From contig NZ_NHPJ01000059.1 of NCBI RefSeq assembly GCF_002252985.1, positions 1-64,000 of the forward strand: a stretch of 64,000 nt of DNA. The letters run 5' to 3'. Both the position numbers and the translations under genes were made by a program. Below the pieces are notes generated by a model. That model worked only from the letters and a program-made list of their open reading frames with translations. It had not been told where the DNA came from and did no database searches. Below are positions 53,018 through 61,495 of this stretch, one piece after another (position 1 is the first letter of the stretch; each line of letters begins with the position of its first letter). Source of the stretch: Halorubrum halodurans (GTDB lineage: Archaea; Halobacteriota; Halobacteria; Halobacteriales; Haloferacaceae).

Positions 53018-53731
53018 ATGACCCAAATGTCTCCGAGTCCAGTTATCGAAGACACCCTCAAAACGATCTACCATCTCCAGCAGGAAGCGGGTCCACCGGT
53101 TGGGACGTCTGCCATTGCCGACCGGCTTGACAAGGCACAAGCAACGGTCACGAGTACGCTCGACCGTCTTGAAGACCAGGAACTGATCACACGCGAACCG
53201 TACCAGGGGTGCGAGCTCACTGACAAGGGCCGCACTGTTGCGGTCGAAGTACTTCGGCATCACCGGCTCCTCGAAACCTATCTGGCCGACCACCTCGATT
53301 ACCCGTGGGAGCAGGTCCACGAGGAAGCCGACAGACTCGAACACCACATCAGCGAGGAGTTCGAACGGCGGCTCGCCGAGACACTCGAGAATCCCCGGCG
53401 AGACCCCCACGGCGATCCGATTCCAGGTGAAGATCTAGAGCCACCGAATCAGGACCCCATGACACCCCTGTCAGCCTGTGAGGTCGGCGATCGAGTGGTC
53501 ATCACTCGCGTTAGCGATCGCAACGAGGATGATCTTGCGTACTTGGCCGATGTCGGGATCACGCCGGGCACAGCTGTTCATATTGTCGATGTCGCCCCGT
53601 TCGGCATGATTACTCTGGATGTCGACGGCACTGAGCAAGCCATTCCCGAAGAGGTTGCGACGTCGATCCGCGTGACCTCCCTGAACGACGTCGACGACTC
53701 GGTGAGCGTGGACCACCGGGGTGACGCATGA
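53018..53731 (+). CDS. DtxR/MntR-family metal-dependent repressor with FeoA domain
   Basis: 237 residues. Winged helix at 8-65 (IEDTLKTIYHLQQEAGPPV, AIADRLDKAQATVTSTLDRL), dimerisation/metal domain (EVLRHHRLLETYLADHLDYP, EEADRLEHHISEEFERRL), and a C-terminal FeoA/SH3-like domain (LSACEVGDRVVITRVSDRN...). Full-length three-domain architecture. The ATGA-coupled GDT1-family gene suggests manganese rather than iron as effector. A DtxR-type box overlaps its own start. Confidence 0.88.
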   Translation: MTQMSPSPVIEDTLKTIYHLQQEAGPPVGTSAIADRLDKAQATVTSTLDRLEDQELITREPYQGCELTDKGRTVAVEVLRHHRLLETYLADHLDYPWEQVHEEADRLEHHISEEFERRLAETLENPRRDPHGDPIPGEDLEPPNQDPMTPLSACEVGDRVVITRVSDRNEDDLAYLADVGITPGTAVHIVDVAPFGMITLDVDGTEQAIPEEVATSIRVTSLNDVDDSVSVDHRGDA

Positions 53732-54468
53732 CGCCGTTTCTGGAGATCGTCGTAATCGCGGCCATCGCGCAGCTCACCGTCCTGCCGGGCGAGAAGGTCC
53801 AGTTCATCATCGCCGGGCTCTCGACCCGGTTCAAACCACTGGTGGTCGTCGCGGCGGCTGGGACAGCGTTCGCGGGCTGGACCGTCCTCGAGATCCTGTT
53901 CGGTCAGGCGCTCCAGCAGGCGCTCCCGGGCGTCGTCCTCGACGGGATTACGGCGGCGCTCTTCCTGCTGTTCGCGGTGTTACTCGTCCGGTCAGCCCCT
54001 GGTGGGCACAACGTCCCAGTCGAGAGCGGCACTCAAACGGATGGTGGCGTCGTCGGGACACGAATCACGGACATCAACCCGGAGTTCGAAGCGTTCGGCT
54101 ACTCAATTGGCGGGCAACTGGGCGAGTTCCTCACCATCTTCGCGATGATGGCTGCCGGGGAGTTCGGCGATAAGACCCAGCTTGTCACCATCGGGCTGGC
54201 GGCACAGTACGGGGCTAGTGCTGCCATCTGGGCAGGCGAAATGTTGGTCATCATCCCGGTGAGCCTTGCGAATGCGTACTTTTTCCACACGTTCTCACAC
54301 CGCTTCGACGTCCGGAAGGCCCACTACGCCGGGGCGGCACTGTTTGGGTTCTTCGGGGTGGATACGATTTTAGGGATAGCGACCGGCCCGGAAGCGGTGT
54401 TCGGTCACAACAGCCTCTGGGAAGCGATCGTCAGCGCCGCTTCGGATGCGCTCCTCGCAGTCGTGTGA
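53728..54468 (+). CDS. GDT1/TMEM165 (UPF0016) family cation transporter
   Basis: 246 residues, about six helices in two repeats. The second repeat keeps the family motif ExGDK(T/S) in GEFGDKTQLVTIGLA. The first is altered to PGEKVQFIIAGLS. Members exchange Mn2+ or Ca2+ for protons. Cotranslated (ATGA) with the DtxR-type regulator, it is most likely a manganese exporter. Confidence 0.82.
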   Translation: MTPFLEIVVIAAIAQLTVLPGEKVQFIIAGLSTRFKPLVVVAAAGTAFAGWTVLEILFGQALQQALPGVVLDGITAALFLLFAVLLVRSAPGGHNVPVESGTQTDGGVVGTRITDINPEFEAFGYSIGGQLGEFLTIFAMMAAGEFGDKTQLVTIGLAAQYGASAAIWAGEMLVIIPVSLANAYFFHTFSHRFDVRKAHYAGAALFGFFGVDTILGIATGPEAVFGHNSLWEAIVSAASDALLAVV

Positions 54469-54612
54469 CCACTTCTCGCTTGCCGTACTACGGTGGGACT
54501 GTTGATTCCTCATCGAAACTCACGGCTGAGACGTATCTCATACGCTGGGATGCCAATCTTCCGGGGCAGGAACGTGCTGTTTGTGGTACGGGAACCGAAT
54601 CCTATCTATCAC

Positions 54613-55019
54613 TCATCCCTTCTCGGAAAACCAGTCGAGTGCTCTCTCGCGCTCGGTACTGTCGAAATATCGCATCTCGTCGGGCGCGACCGGCCAGATC
54701 GGCCGGACGACACGCCACCAGTCGAAGAGCAGCTTCGCCCACCTCGAATTGCCGACTGCTGCGTACCGGTCGATGTCGAAGTCGGGACCGTATCGCAGAT
54801 CGGGAACGACCCCGTGGAGGTGTGTGAGAAACGTCCTGAAACTCCAGTTTGGAACTTCCTCGTACACGTGGATGTGTTCGTGCTGGTCGCTTTTTTCGAC
54901 GAGAAGCGAGTACAGTCTCGATAGCCTGCTCTCGTCCCCCGCCCGACGCGAATCGCAACGAGGTTCTCGTTCGTCTCGTCTAACACCTCGAATATTCGAT
55001 TGGATGCTGCGTGGGACAT
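54613..55019 (-). pseudogene. Frameshifted SpoIIAA-like (STAS) protein gene
   Basis: Two reverse-strand frames carry one protein: MSHAASNRIFEVLDETNENL (start 55019) and, after a G5 run near 54940, DESRLSRLYSLLVEKSDQHE continuing through FLTHLHGVVPDLRYGPDFD to RYFDSTERERALDWFSEKG (stop 54613). The joined product of about 135 residues fits SpoIIAA-like STAS proteins (IAVVGxxRWxxW...VRYFDxxExxxALxW). One base missing in the homopolymer explains the break; it may be real or a sequencing error. Confidence 0.7.
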
Positions 55020-55072
55020 CGTTTGTGAGAGTGATTTATCGTCCCGACGAGGCTGGTTTCGTTGTCAGTAGG

Positions 55073-55222
55073 TTCGCCAAGCTCGATGTCGAAGCCGACG
55101 AAGTTGATGACGGCCACGAACGCCAACCGTCGCCTACTCCGCTCTGTACTTCGACGCTGGCCACCACTGTCGTCGTCGTGCTCGTGCGTATGGGTGACAT
55201 CGTATCGAATGATGAAGGATGG
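55073..55222 (-). pseudogene. N-terminal remnant of a CDF (CzcD-like) metal transporter
   Basis: Directly after the ATPase stop codon and in the same frame, the reverse strand reads THTHEHDDDSGG, then RRRLAFVAVINFVGFDIELG. This is the His-rich start and first helix of CDF zinc/cobalt exporters (HxHxHD...RRLxxVxxINxxFxxEL). There is no ATG, and similarity ends after about 50 residues. No gene is visible in the rest of 55020-55222. It is probably the debris of an exporter once next to the zinc ATPase. Confidence 0.5.
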
Positions 55223-57871
55223 TTAGCTGTCGGGCACCGTGTCTCTATCGTCAATCGCAGGACGGATCCGCGAGAGTCGCATCGCGTTTCCGGTCACCGC
55301 GGTCGTCATGCCGGCATCCCCGGCGAGGACAGCGAGCCAGATCGGAACGTACCCGAAGGGGACCGCGAGCGCCAGTCCGGCCTTCACTCCGAGGCTCGCC
55401 CAGATGTTCTGTCGGATGACGCCGTTCGCGTCGTTCGCGAGTTCGTAGAGGTACGGGAGCTTCGCGAGGTCGTCGCCCATCAGAGCGATGTCGGCCGTCT
55501 CTAACGCGGTGTCCGTCCCGGCCGCACCCATTGCGACCCCCACCGTCGCCGTCGCGAGCGCCGGGGCGTCGTTGATGCCGTCACCGACCATTGCGACGCC
55601 GTCGAACTCGTCGACGAGTTCCTCAATCGCGGTTACCTTGTCCTCCGGAAGGAGTTCTGCGTGGTACTCGTCGACGCCGACCTGATCGGCGATCGCGCGG
55701 GCGGTCCGCTCGTTGTCACCCGTCAGCATCACCGTTCGGGCAACACCGAGCTGCTTCAATCGCGCCACCGTTCGCTTCGCTTCCGGCCGAATCTCGTCGG
55801 CAACCGCGATGACGCCTTCGAGTTCGTCTTCGGTCCCAACGAGAACGACGGTCTTGCCTTCTGCTTGGAGTTCGGGAACGGTCTCTTCGAGGAGATCGAG
55901 ACAATTGTTCCGGTCACACAGCTGCCGGGCTGTCTGCGTCACGACACCCCCCTCGGTCGTCGCGTGAACGTGTGACAGGTCGAACTCTAACTCTTCAAAC
56001 AGCCCCGGTTTACCGGCGAAGTGGGGAGTCCCGTCAAGATTGGCGCGAACACCCTTTCCGGTGATGCTCTCGAAGTCATCGACCTCGCGCTCGTCGACCC
56101 CTGCGCTACCGGCTTCCGCGACGATCGCCTCACCGATGGGGTGTTCACTCCGTTGTTCGAGTCCCCGTGCACACCGGAGCACGTCCTCCTCCGAGTTCCC
56201 GTTTAGGGGAACGACGTCCGTGACGGTGAGTTCGCCTTTCGTGAGCGTTCCCGTCTTGTCGAACGCGACGACGTCAACGGCGCCCATCGCTTCGAGGTGA
56301 TTGCCGCCCTTGATCAGAACCCCGTTCTTCGCGGCGCTGGTGATTCCCGACACCACTGAGACAGGTGTCGAGATGACGAACGCACAGGGACAGGCCAACA
56401 CCAGCAGCGTCAGCCCGTAGACGACGGCCGTAGACCAGGTCGTACCGAGGACGTACGGGCTTGCCACTGTCGTCAGGACTGCGAAGACGACGACGACTGG
56501 CGTGTAATACGCAGAGAAGCGCTCGACGAACTGTTCGCGTTCGGTCTTGTTCGACTGCGCGTCTTCGACCATCTCCACGATGCGGGAGAGCGTGTTCTCA
56601 CCGGCCGCGGAGGTGACCTCCACCTCGAGATACCCTTCTTCGTTGATGGTGCCGGCGTACACTTCGTCGCCCGCCGTCTTGTCGACAGGAACGCTTTCAC
56701 CCGTGATCGGTGCCTGATTGACGGCGCTTTCACCGTCGACGACGGCTCCGTCCATCGGGATTTTCTCCCCCGGCTTGACGACGACGATGTCTCCTACGGC
56801 GACCTCGTCGACGGGGATCGTCTCCGTGCCACCATTACGTTTGACGGTCGCTTCGTCCGGCGAAAGATCCATTAGCTCGCGGAGGGAGTTCCGGGCGCGA
56901 TCCATCGAGTACCGCTCCAGCAGTTCCGCGATGCTGAATAGGAACGCGAGGGTGGCGGCCTCGAAGTAGAGTGCCTCACCGAAGACGAGACTCGCAACGA
57001 GTGCGCCGAGAATAGCCACCGACATCAGGAAATCGATATCGAGGTTCAGATTCCGCGCCGAGTAGTAGCCGTTGCGAAGGATCTCTTGGCCACCGGTGGC
57101 CACTGCAATCAGGAACAATACGTCGGCAACCAGTAGCTCCGTACCGAGGAGACCTGCGATCTGTATATTCTGGCCGGTCAGGAAGAACTCGAAGAGTAAG
57201 CCGAGGGCGACGAATCCCCCGCTCACCCACGTCTTGAGTGCGCGCGAACTGGTCCAGATACTCTCACGTTCTCCGCCCGCTTTGTGATCTCCTGATTTGT
57301 CGGTTCTCGTCTCTGTGACCCCGTACCCCGCACTTTCGATCGCCTTAATGACATCAGCTTCCTTCACTCGCGATGACTCAAACGTGACGACGACGGTTCC
57401 GGTCGTCGGCCGGGTTTCATACGTCGTGACTCCCGTTTTCTTCAGTGCGTTTTCGATCTTCCCGGCACACGAGGCACAATCCATCTCCGGAACGGTGAGT
57501 TTGATCGATGTCTCGCTCTCGTCTTCGACTGTATACCCTGCCTTTTCGACCCGCTCGGCTATTGCAGTAGCGCTCGTTCGCTCGTCGTCGTAGGAGACGG
57601 TCAGGGTTCCCGTCGTTGCCTGTGGATTTAGGTCGTTGATTCCGTCTAGCCGCTTGACGCTATTCTCAACTTTCCCCGCACACGAGGGACAGTCCATCTC
57701 AGGCACTGCGAACCGTGTAACGGTCCCCTGTTCCCGTGATAGCGAGGACTCATCGATGTCATTCGTGTGTTGTTTGGTGTCATGACTGTGCTGCGATCCC
57801 GGTTCATGATTATGTGTTTGACTCGGTGGTCCACCTTGGTCTGTCTGTGAATCATCGTCGGATGGGGTCAT
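55223..57871 (-). CDS. zntA: Zn/Cd/Pb-type P1B ATPase with two HMA domains
   Basis: 882 residues. Two HMA domains at about 50-115 and 122-185 with PEMDCPSCAG and PEMDCASCAG. A second DCPSCAG-like loop is typical of zinc/cadmium pumps. The core has TGESVPVDK, phosphorylated Asp 538 in DKTGTLTKG, SEHPIGEA and GDGINDAP. Membrane site CPC at 494-496 (LACPCAFVISTP) and DAG near the end (LAGDAGMTTAVTGNAMRL) match P1B-2. An insert with CDRNNC is at about 650. Exports Zn2+, Cd2+ or Pb2+. The name is by family. No adjacent regulator. Confidence 0.93.
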   Translation of the reverse strand: MTPSDDDSQTDQGGPPSQTHNHEPGSQHSHDTKQHTNDIDESSLSREQGTVTRFAVPEMDCPSCAGKVENSVKRLDGINDLNPQATTGTLTVSYDDERTSATAIAERVEKAGYTVEDESETSIKLTVPEMDCASCAGKIENALKKTGVTTYETRPTTGTVVVTFESSRVKEADVIKAIESAGYGVTETRTDKSGDHKAGGERESIWTSSRALKTWVSGGFVALGLLFEFFLTGQNIQIAGLLGTELLVADVLFLIAVATGGQEILRNGYYSARNLNLDIDFLMSVAILGALVASLVFGEALYFEAATLAFLFSIAELLERYSMDRARNSLRELMDLSPDEATVKRNGGTETIPVDEVAVGDIVVVKPGEKIPMDGAVVDGESAVNQAPITGESVPVDKTAGDEVYAGTINEEGYLEVEVTSAAGENTLSRIVEMVEDAQSNKTEREQFVERFSAYYTPVVVVFAVLTTVASPYVLGTTWSTAVVYGLTLLVLACPCAFVISTPVSVVSGITSAAKNGVLIKGGNHLEAMGAVDVVAFDKTGTLTKGELTVTDVVPLNGNSEEDVLRCARGLEQRSEHPIGEAIVAEAGSAGVDEREVDDFESITGKGVRANLDGTPHFAGKPGLFEELEFDLSHVHATTEGGVVTQTARQLCDRNNCLDLLEETVPELQAEGKTVVLVGTEDELEGVIAVADEIRPEAKRTVARLKQLGVARTVMLTGDNERTARAIADQVGVDEYHAELLPEDKVTAIEELVDEFDGVAMVGDGINDAPALATATVGVAMGAAGTDTALETADIALMGDDLAKLPYLYELANDANGVIRQNIWASLGVKAGLALAVPFGYVPIWLAVLAGDAGMTTAVTGNAMRLSRIRPAIDDRDTVPDS

Positions 57872-58187
57872 TATGCCCCACTAACTGCTACAGTCTTATT
57901 AAATCAACTGCGAAAAAAGGGGTATATTTTAATAAGAATTATTAATGAAAGAGAATAGTATTAACATTATTTTAATCCGATCATTTTAATTGTAACACCG
58001 AAAACGTATGTTAGTACATACACATGTACTTAATCCAGTTTGCTCATGTAGGGTTTCAAATAGAGGGTTTGTCATGATACTCGCGTCAATTTTCCCGCCG
58101 TCGATTGTGAGCGATCCCCCGCTTGTAGCCCTCCACCTCGCGAGGGGAGAGACAAACAGAACAGCCGACTACCTCATCATCGCAGCG
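57872..58187. other. AT-rich intergenic region with nested palindromes
   Basis: 316 bases without a gene. The left part is strongly AT-rich and should hold the ATPase promoter (minus strand). At 58006-58029 two inverted repeats overlap: GTATGT/ACATAC (58006-58021) and GTACAT/ATGTAC (58014-58029). They may be a regulator site; no repeats suggesting an origin were seen. Confidence 0.45.
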
Positions 58188-58593
58188 TCAGGCCATCGCC
58201 TCTTGGAACCGCTCACGCAGCGCGTCCTCGCGTTCTTCGAACTGCTCGACTTTCTCCTGCAGGTCGTCGCTGACCCGTTCGATGCTCGCCAGCGCTCGTT
58301 CGCCGGCCAGTGAGGCCTGTGACCCGTCGTCACCGTCCGCCTCTAGCTGCTGCTCGTAGGCCTGCTCGACGCGCTCGATCGTGCCTTCCGGGTTGAACAG
58401 GATGTCGTTGGCGATCCGAACGTACTGATCGAGGGACGCTCCCTCTTTCCCCTGGAAGAAGTGGGTGAGCGCGTACGTCGCGCCGGAATGCAGCGTCCAC
58501 ATATCGATCTCGAAGGGGGACGCCGCATTGGCTTCTGCATCGCCGGCGGCACGCTCGGCTAGGTAGTCCGGGAAGCCCAGCAGGCTGTGAACT
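58188..58593 (-). pseudogene. 3' part of a plasmid gene split by a TnpB element
   Basis: Continuing from VHSLLGFPDYLAERAAGDAE through FEIDMWTLHSGATYALTHFF to FEEREDALRERFQEAMA, stop at 58188. This helical C-terminal portion is preceded by the right end of the TnpB element. Its N-terminal half is at 60010-60338. A close copy of its last 47 residues survives at 48003. The family is a conserved haloarchaeal plasmid protein of unknown function. Confidence 0.75.
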
Positions 58594-60007
58594 GTCTCAG
58601 GATCAAGTCCTGAGACTTCCCGTGGATTAGTCGGACACTCCCGTGATACCATCGGTCTGATATCCTCGAACGGTATCGTGGGTCACGGTCGGGGCGTCCA
58701 CGGCCCCCGATGCCTGCCGTCGCACCGTCCGCACAGTGGGAAGGCTGTTGAGAGCAGGCACAGTCCACTCCTGATGGTTTTTGATACCCTTCGCGGCAAT
58801 GTTGACGCTTGCCCCACGGTCCGCGTGGTCTTGATGTCCACAGTCTCGACATTTGAACCGCTTTTTATTCCGATTCGTACGCTCCGTGTGTCCACACATC
58901 GGACACTCTTGGCTGGTGTATTCGGGGTTAATCCAGGCCGTTGGTATGCCCTCGAAACCGGCTTTATATGATGTGTAATGTTGGAGCGCACGGAACGGTA
59001 AATGGTGTAAGCGCCGGTTCATCCGCGTGCCGTAGTCGAGACTGTCGCGTATCTCTTTGAGGTCTTCAAAGACGATACACGGGTCCTCGAACTGCCGGCT
59101 CCATTTCACGATGTGTCGAGATACTTTGTGGAGCCTATCGCGGACAAACCGCTCTTCCTGATCTTCCAGCGTGTCGTGAACGCTCCGCTTTCCCGCATTC
59201 TGGACACGCTTCCGGATCGTGAAATAGCGGTGACGTTCAAACTTAATTTCCGGAAACTCGATGACGATCGTATCCTTGATGCCATCCTCAGAGAACGCCG
59301 TGAGGGCTACGTTGTCTTCGTTCACGTCCACGCCGACGACCGTCTGCGAGTCCTGCTTGTCCCGAACGGTCTGATCGGTATTGGTGACGTTGACGTGTAG
59401 CTCGGGGCTGTCGTTATGGAATAGGACTTCGGCCGTTCCAATCTCCCACTCATCACTTTCGAGTCCGACTTTGAGGATATCGAGATGGGCGTCACTCCCC
59501 TTGAGGAGGCCCTCGACATGCTGGTACGGCTTCGCGCTGATGCGGAACGCAACGTCGCCATCGTCGGTGAGAAACAAGTTGTACCCTTCCTCGTAGTTGG
59601 CTCGGAGTGGGTAGATGCCATCTTTCGTGTGGCTCGGTTGGTCAAAGTTGTCGTACTCGTAGTAGTTCTCCATCGCGCCGAGTGCTTTAGCGACGACACG
59701 CTGCGTCGTGTTCTTCACGAGGTCGACATCGGCAGCCACACGGTCGGGGATCATGTCCCAGTCCACGCCGTTCTTGGCAAGACGGATCGTTTCGTTATAC
59801 ACCCTCCGGGATTCGATACAGGCACCGTACAGCAGGTTTTCGTTGCCACTTTGTATCTCAAGTTGGAAGTCTAATGTCTTGACAAGTGCCTGTTTCGACG
59901 GCATTACTTCCGTTTTCGATTCGGAGTGTTGTCTTCTTCAAACTCAGCCATCCGGAGTGAAAGTGGTATGATGGCCTCTACAACCTCCCTTAAATCAAGT
60001 CCTGAGA
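58594..60007 (-). mobile_element. IS200/IS605-group element with tnpB only (IS1341 type)
   Basis: Contains tnpB and no tnpA. The right end (58594-58616) is the hairpin GTCTCAGGA-TCAAG-TCCTGAGAC. The left end carries ATCAAGTCCTGAGA at 59994-60007, the same 14 bases as in the right end (58602-58615). Both ends abut the two halves of one host gene. No target duplication is expected for this group. It must have been moved by a TnpA in trans. Confidence 0.75.
58627..59904 (-). CDS. tnpB: TnpB RNA-guided nuclease (IS200/IS605 group)
   Basis: 425 residues. Split RuvC residues are all visible: Asp in VGVDVNEDNVAL, Glu in IVFEDLKEIRD, Asp in DHADRGASVNIAAKG. A four-cysteine zinc finger (CPMCGHTERTNRNK, FKCRDCGH) lies between the last two. 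The N-terminal helical domain (LDFQLEIQSGNENL) is normal for the family. Length is complete and active-site residues are intact, so a functional guide-dependent nuclease is plausible. The guide RNA would overlap the 3' end of tnpB and the right end of the element. Confidence 0.93.
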   Translation of the reverse strand: MPSKQALVKTLDFQLEIQSGNENLLYGACIESRRVYNETIRLAKNGVDWDMIPDRVAADVDLVKNTTQRVVAKALGAMENYYEYDNFDQPSHTKDGIYPLRANYEEGYNLFLTDDGDVAFRISAKPYQHVEGLLKGSDAHLDILKVGLESDEWEIGTAEVLFHNDSPELHVNVTNTDQTVRDKQDSQTVVGVDVNEDNVALTAFSEDGIKDTIVIEFPEIKFERHRYFTIRKRVQNAGKRSVHDTLEDQEERFVRDRLHKVSRHIVKWSRQFEDPCIVFEDLKEIRDSLDYGTRMNRRLHHLPFRALQHYTSYKAGFEGIPTAWINPEYTSQECPMCGHTERTNRNKKRFKCRDCGHQDHADRGASVNIAAKGIKNHQEWTVPALNSLPTVRTVRRQASGAVDAPTVTHDTVRGYQTDGITGVSD

Positions 60008-60009
60008 TC

Positions 60010-60338
60010 CTGAGTCTGTAGACGTCGGCCGGGTTGATGATCGCGTACGAGTCAGCCGGGATGTGAAATAGCGACTCCGCATCGGTGCCACCATTCGCTT
60101 CTGCTTGTAACCGCGACGGCTCGACGAGTGCGTTGAACCGCTCGGTTTCGACCCACTCCTCAGTGTAGGGGTTGCGATACGCGACTGCTGTCTCGATCGC
60201 CTGTGGAAGCTCTCGAATCGCCTGACTGAAGCTGACTGGATCGGGGGTAGCGTGTTGCTCCGCGTACCACTCAGGTAGTTCAGTGTCGGTTCGCCCATCG
60301 AGGCCCGCGAAGACTGTCGCTGTCTCTGGGTCTTTCAT
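60010..60338 (-). pseudogene. 5' part of the plasmid gene split by the TnpB element
   Basis: From the ATG at 60338 (MKDPETATVFAGLDGR) through VSFSQAIRELPQAIETAVAY and HIPADSYAIINPADVYRL, where the element's left end begins. The open frame runs on into the element (to 59904), adding about 35 unrelated residues. A leader element lies 33 bases upstream. The centre of the original protein may also be missing. Confidence 0.7.
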
Positions 60339-60370
60339 ATCTACTCCGAAGGCGCGATGCGGTCTGGTCT

Positions 60371-60402
60371 GCGCCTCCACCCATCACTGGCGCAAAAAAC
60401 GA
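60371..60402 (-). promoter_or_regulatory. T-tract/GC-hairpin leader element, copy 4
   Basis: Gene orientation: GTTTTTTGCGCC, AGTGAT, GGGTGGAGGCGC. It ends 33 bases before the ATG at 60338. Confidence 0.5.
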
Positions 60403-60404
60403 CC

Positions 60405-60647
60405 CTACGGTCGTTGACACTCGTGGGCTTGGATCCGCTCTGGAAGCCCGACCTTCCCGCAGAACGGACACTCAACGAGTGGTGTCGGCGGGAGCTTCCG
60501 ATACTCCACGAGTGCTCCTCGAAGATGGGCTTTCGTTTCCGGCGACTCGGCGCTTGCGAGGGCACTGGTGAGGTGCCAGTGAAGTCGTTCTCTCTTCGTG
60601 AGACCGTCTGCGTTTGGTGTCGGGATGGACTCGTCTGTCTCTCGCAT
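60405..60647 (-). CDS. Small zinc-finger protein
   Basis: 80 residues. A helical N-terminal part (KRERLHWHLTSALASAES) is followed by a C-terminal zinc finger CPFCGKVGLPERIQAHEC (Cys2-His-Cys). Such small proteins are common in haloarchaeal plasmids and may bind nucleic acid or partners. It has its own leader element, which overlaps the end of the HNH gene upstream. Confidence 0.7.
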   Translation of the reverse strand: MRETDESIPTPNADGLTKRERLHWHLTSALASAESPETKAHLRGALVEYRKLPPTPLVECPFCGKVGLPERIQAHECQRP

Positions 60648-60660
60648 TTAGACCACTGGG

Positions 60661-60696
60661 GCCTTACCCCTCACCCCCTCGTGGGGGGAGACCAAC
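60661..60696 (-). promoter_or_regulatory. GC-hairpin leader element, copy 5
   Basis: Gene orientation: GTTGGTCTCCCCCC, ACGA, GGGGGTGAGGGG. The T-tract is weaker than in the other copies. It ends 14 bases before the ATG at 60647 and encodes the last residues of the HNH gene. Confidence 0.45.
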
Positions 60697-61488
60697 ACAC
60701 TCTCCCCCGGCTATCTCTTGCGGCTGTGTGCTGTCGACAATCGTATCCAGTCGCTGTGGGGCGACGGCCTCCCAGATGAGATGATGCTTCGAACAGACGG
60801 TCACGAGATTCGAGACGCGATTTGCTTGCTCGTGGTCAAACCGCCCGTCGGGATCGACGAAGAACTTCCGCGGAACCAGATGGTGGACTGAGATATCCTT
60901 TCCCACCTGCTCTTGATGATCTACTTGGGTCATCCCACACCATGGTGTTTGACACTCGTAGTCATCGCGTTTCAACGCTTTTTGTCGCTGTTCTGGCCAG
61001 TTCGGGCCGTAGGGGATCGCCGACCGCTCCTGATAGGACTGTGGTTGTGAGAAGCCAGCTTCAGTGAGTGTCTCTTCCCATCCACCAAACCGTTCGAGAT
61101 ATGTACACTTGTGAAACTTCCCGATTCGGTTCATCTCGCCGCTCGATGGCGGACGACCGAACTGATCTGTAAGGCGGTTAATTTCGTCCAACAAGTCCTG
61201 ATCGGTGAGTCGGTACTTTCGATTCGGAGCGAAGCCAGCCTCACGAAGCGCCTCGTTCCAACTCCCGAACTTGTTCTGACAGACGCGTTGGGAATACTCC
61301 CCGTGCTCGCTCATCTCCTTTGCTGTCGGTGGTTTTCCTAATTTGTCTGCGACACGCTGAATGTCGTTGAGAATCACGTCTACATCCGTTACGATCTGGT
61401 CGCGGCGATGGACGGCCGTTACGTGCCCGCCCAGTTCGTTGGAGGTCGCAAACGACTCGCCACAGTAGTCACAGATATGCTCTGTCAC
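60664..61488 (-). CDS. C2H2 zinc finger - HNH endonuclease with two DNA-binding repeats
   Basis: 274 residues starting at GTG 61488, which has a near-perfect Shine-Dalgarno GGAGGTGA 7 bases upstream; the frame is open further to 61590. A zinc finger CDYCGESFATSNELGGHVTA comes first. Two homing-endonuclease-associated repeats follow (GKPPTAKEM...KFGSWNEALREAG and GRPPSSGEM...RFGGWEETLTEAG), then the HNH domain (CQTPWCGMT, VHHLVPRKF, VCSKHHLIW). Related to the 37992 gene but with fewer repeats. Target unknown. Confidence 0.8.
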   Translation of the reverse strand: MTEHICDYCGESFATSNELGGHVTAVHRRDQIVTDVDVILNDIQRVADKLGKPPTAKEMSEHGEYSQRVCQNKFGSWNEALREAGFAPNRKYRLTDQDLLDEINRLTDQFGRPPSSGEMNRIGKFHKCTYLERFGGWEETLTEAGFSQPQSYQERSAIPYGPNWPEQRQKALKRDDYECQTPWCGMTQVDHQEQVGKDISVHHLVPRKFFVDPDGRFDHEQANRVSNLVTVCSKHHLIWEAVAPQRLDTIVDSTQPQEIAGGECVGLPPRGGEG

Positions 61489-61495
61489 GGCTTCG

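Noticed and set aside
57872-58187. Replication origin, because of AT-richness and nested palindromes
   Set aside because: No origin-binding repeats or orc/cdc6 gene are present; the palindromes are short and single.
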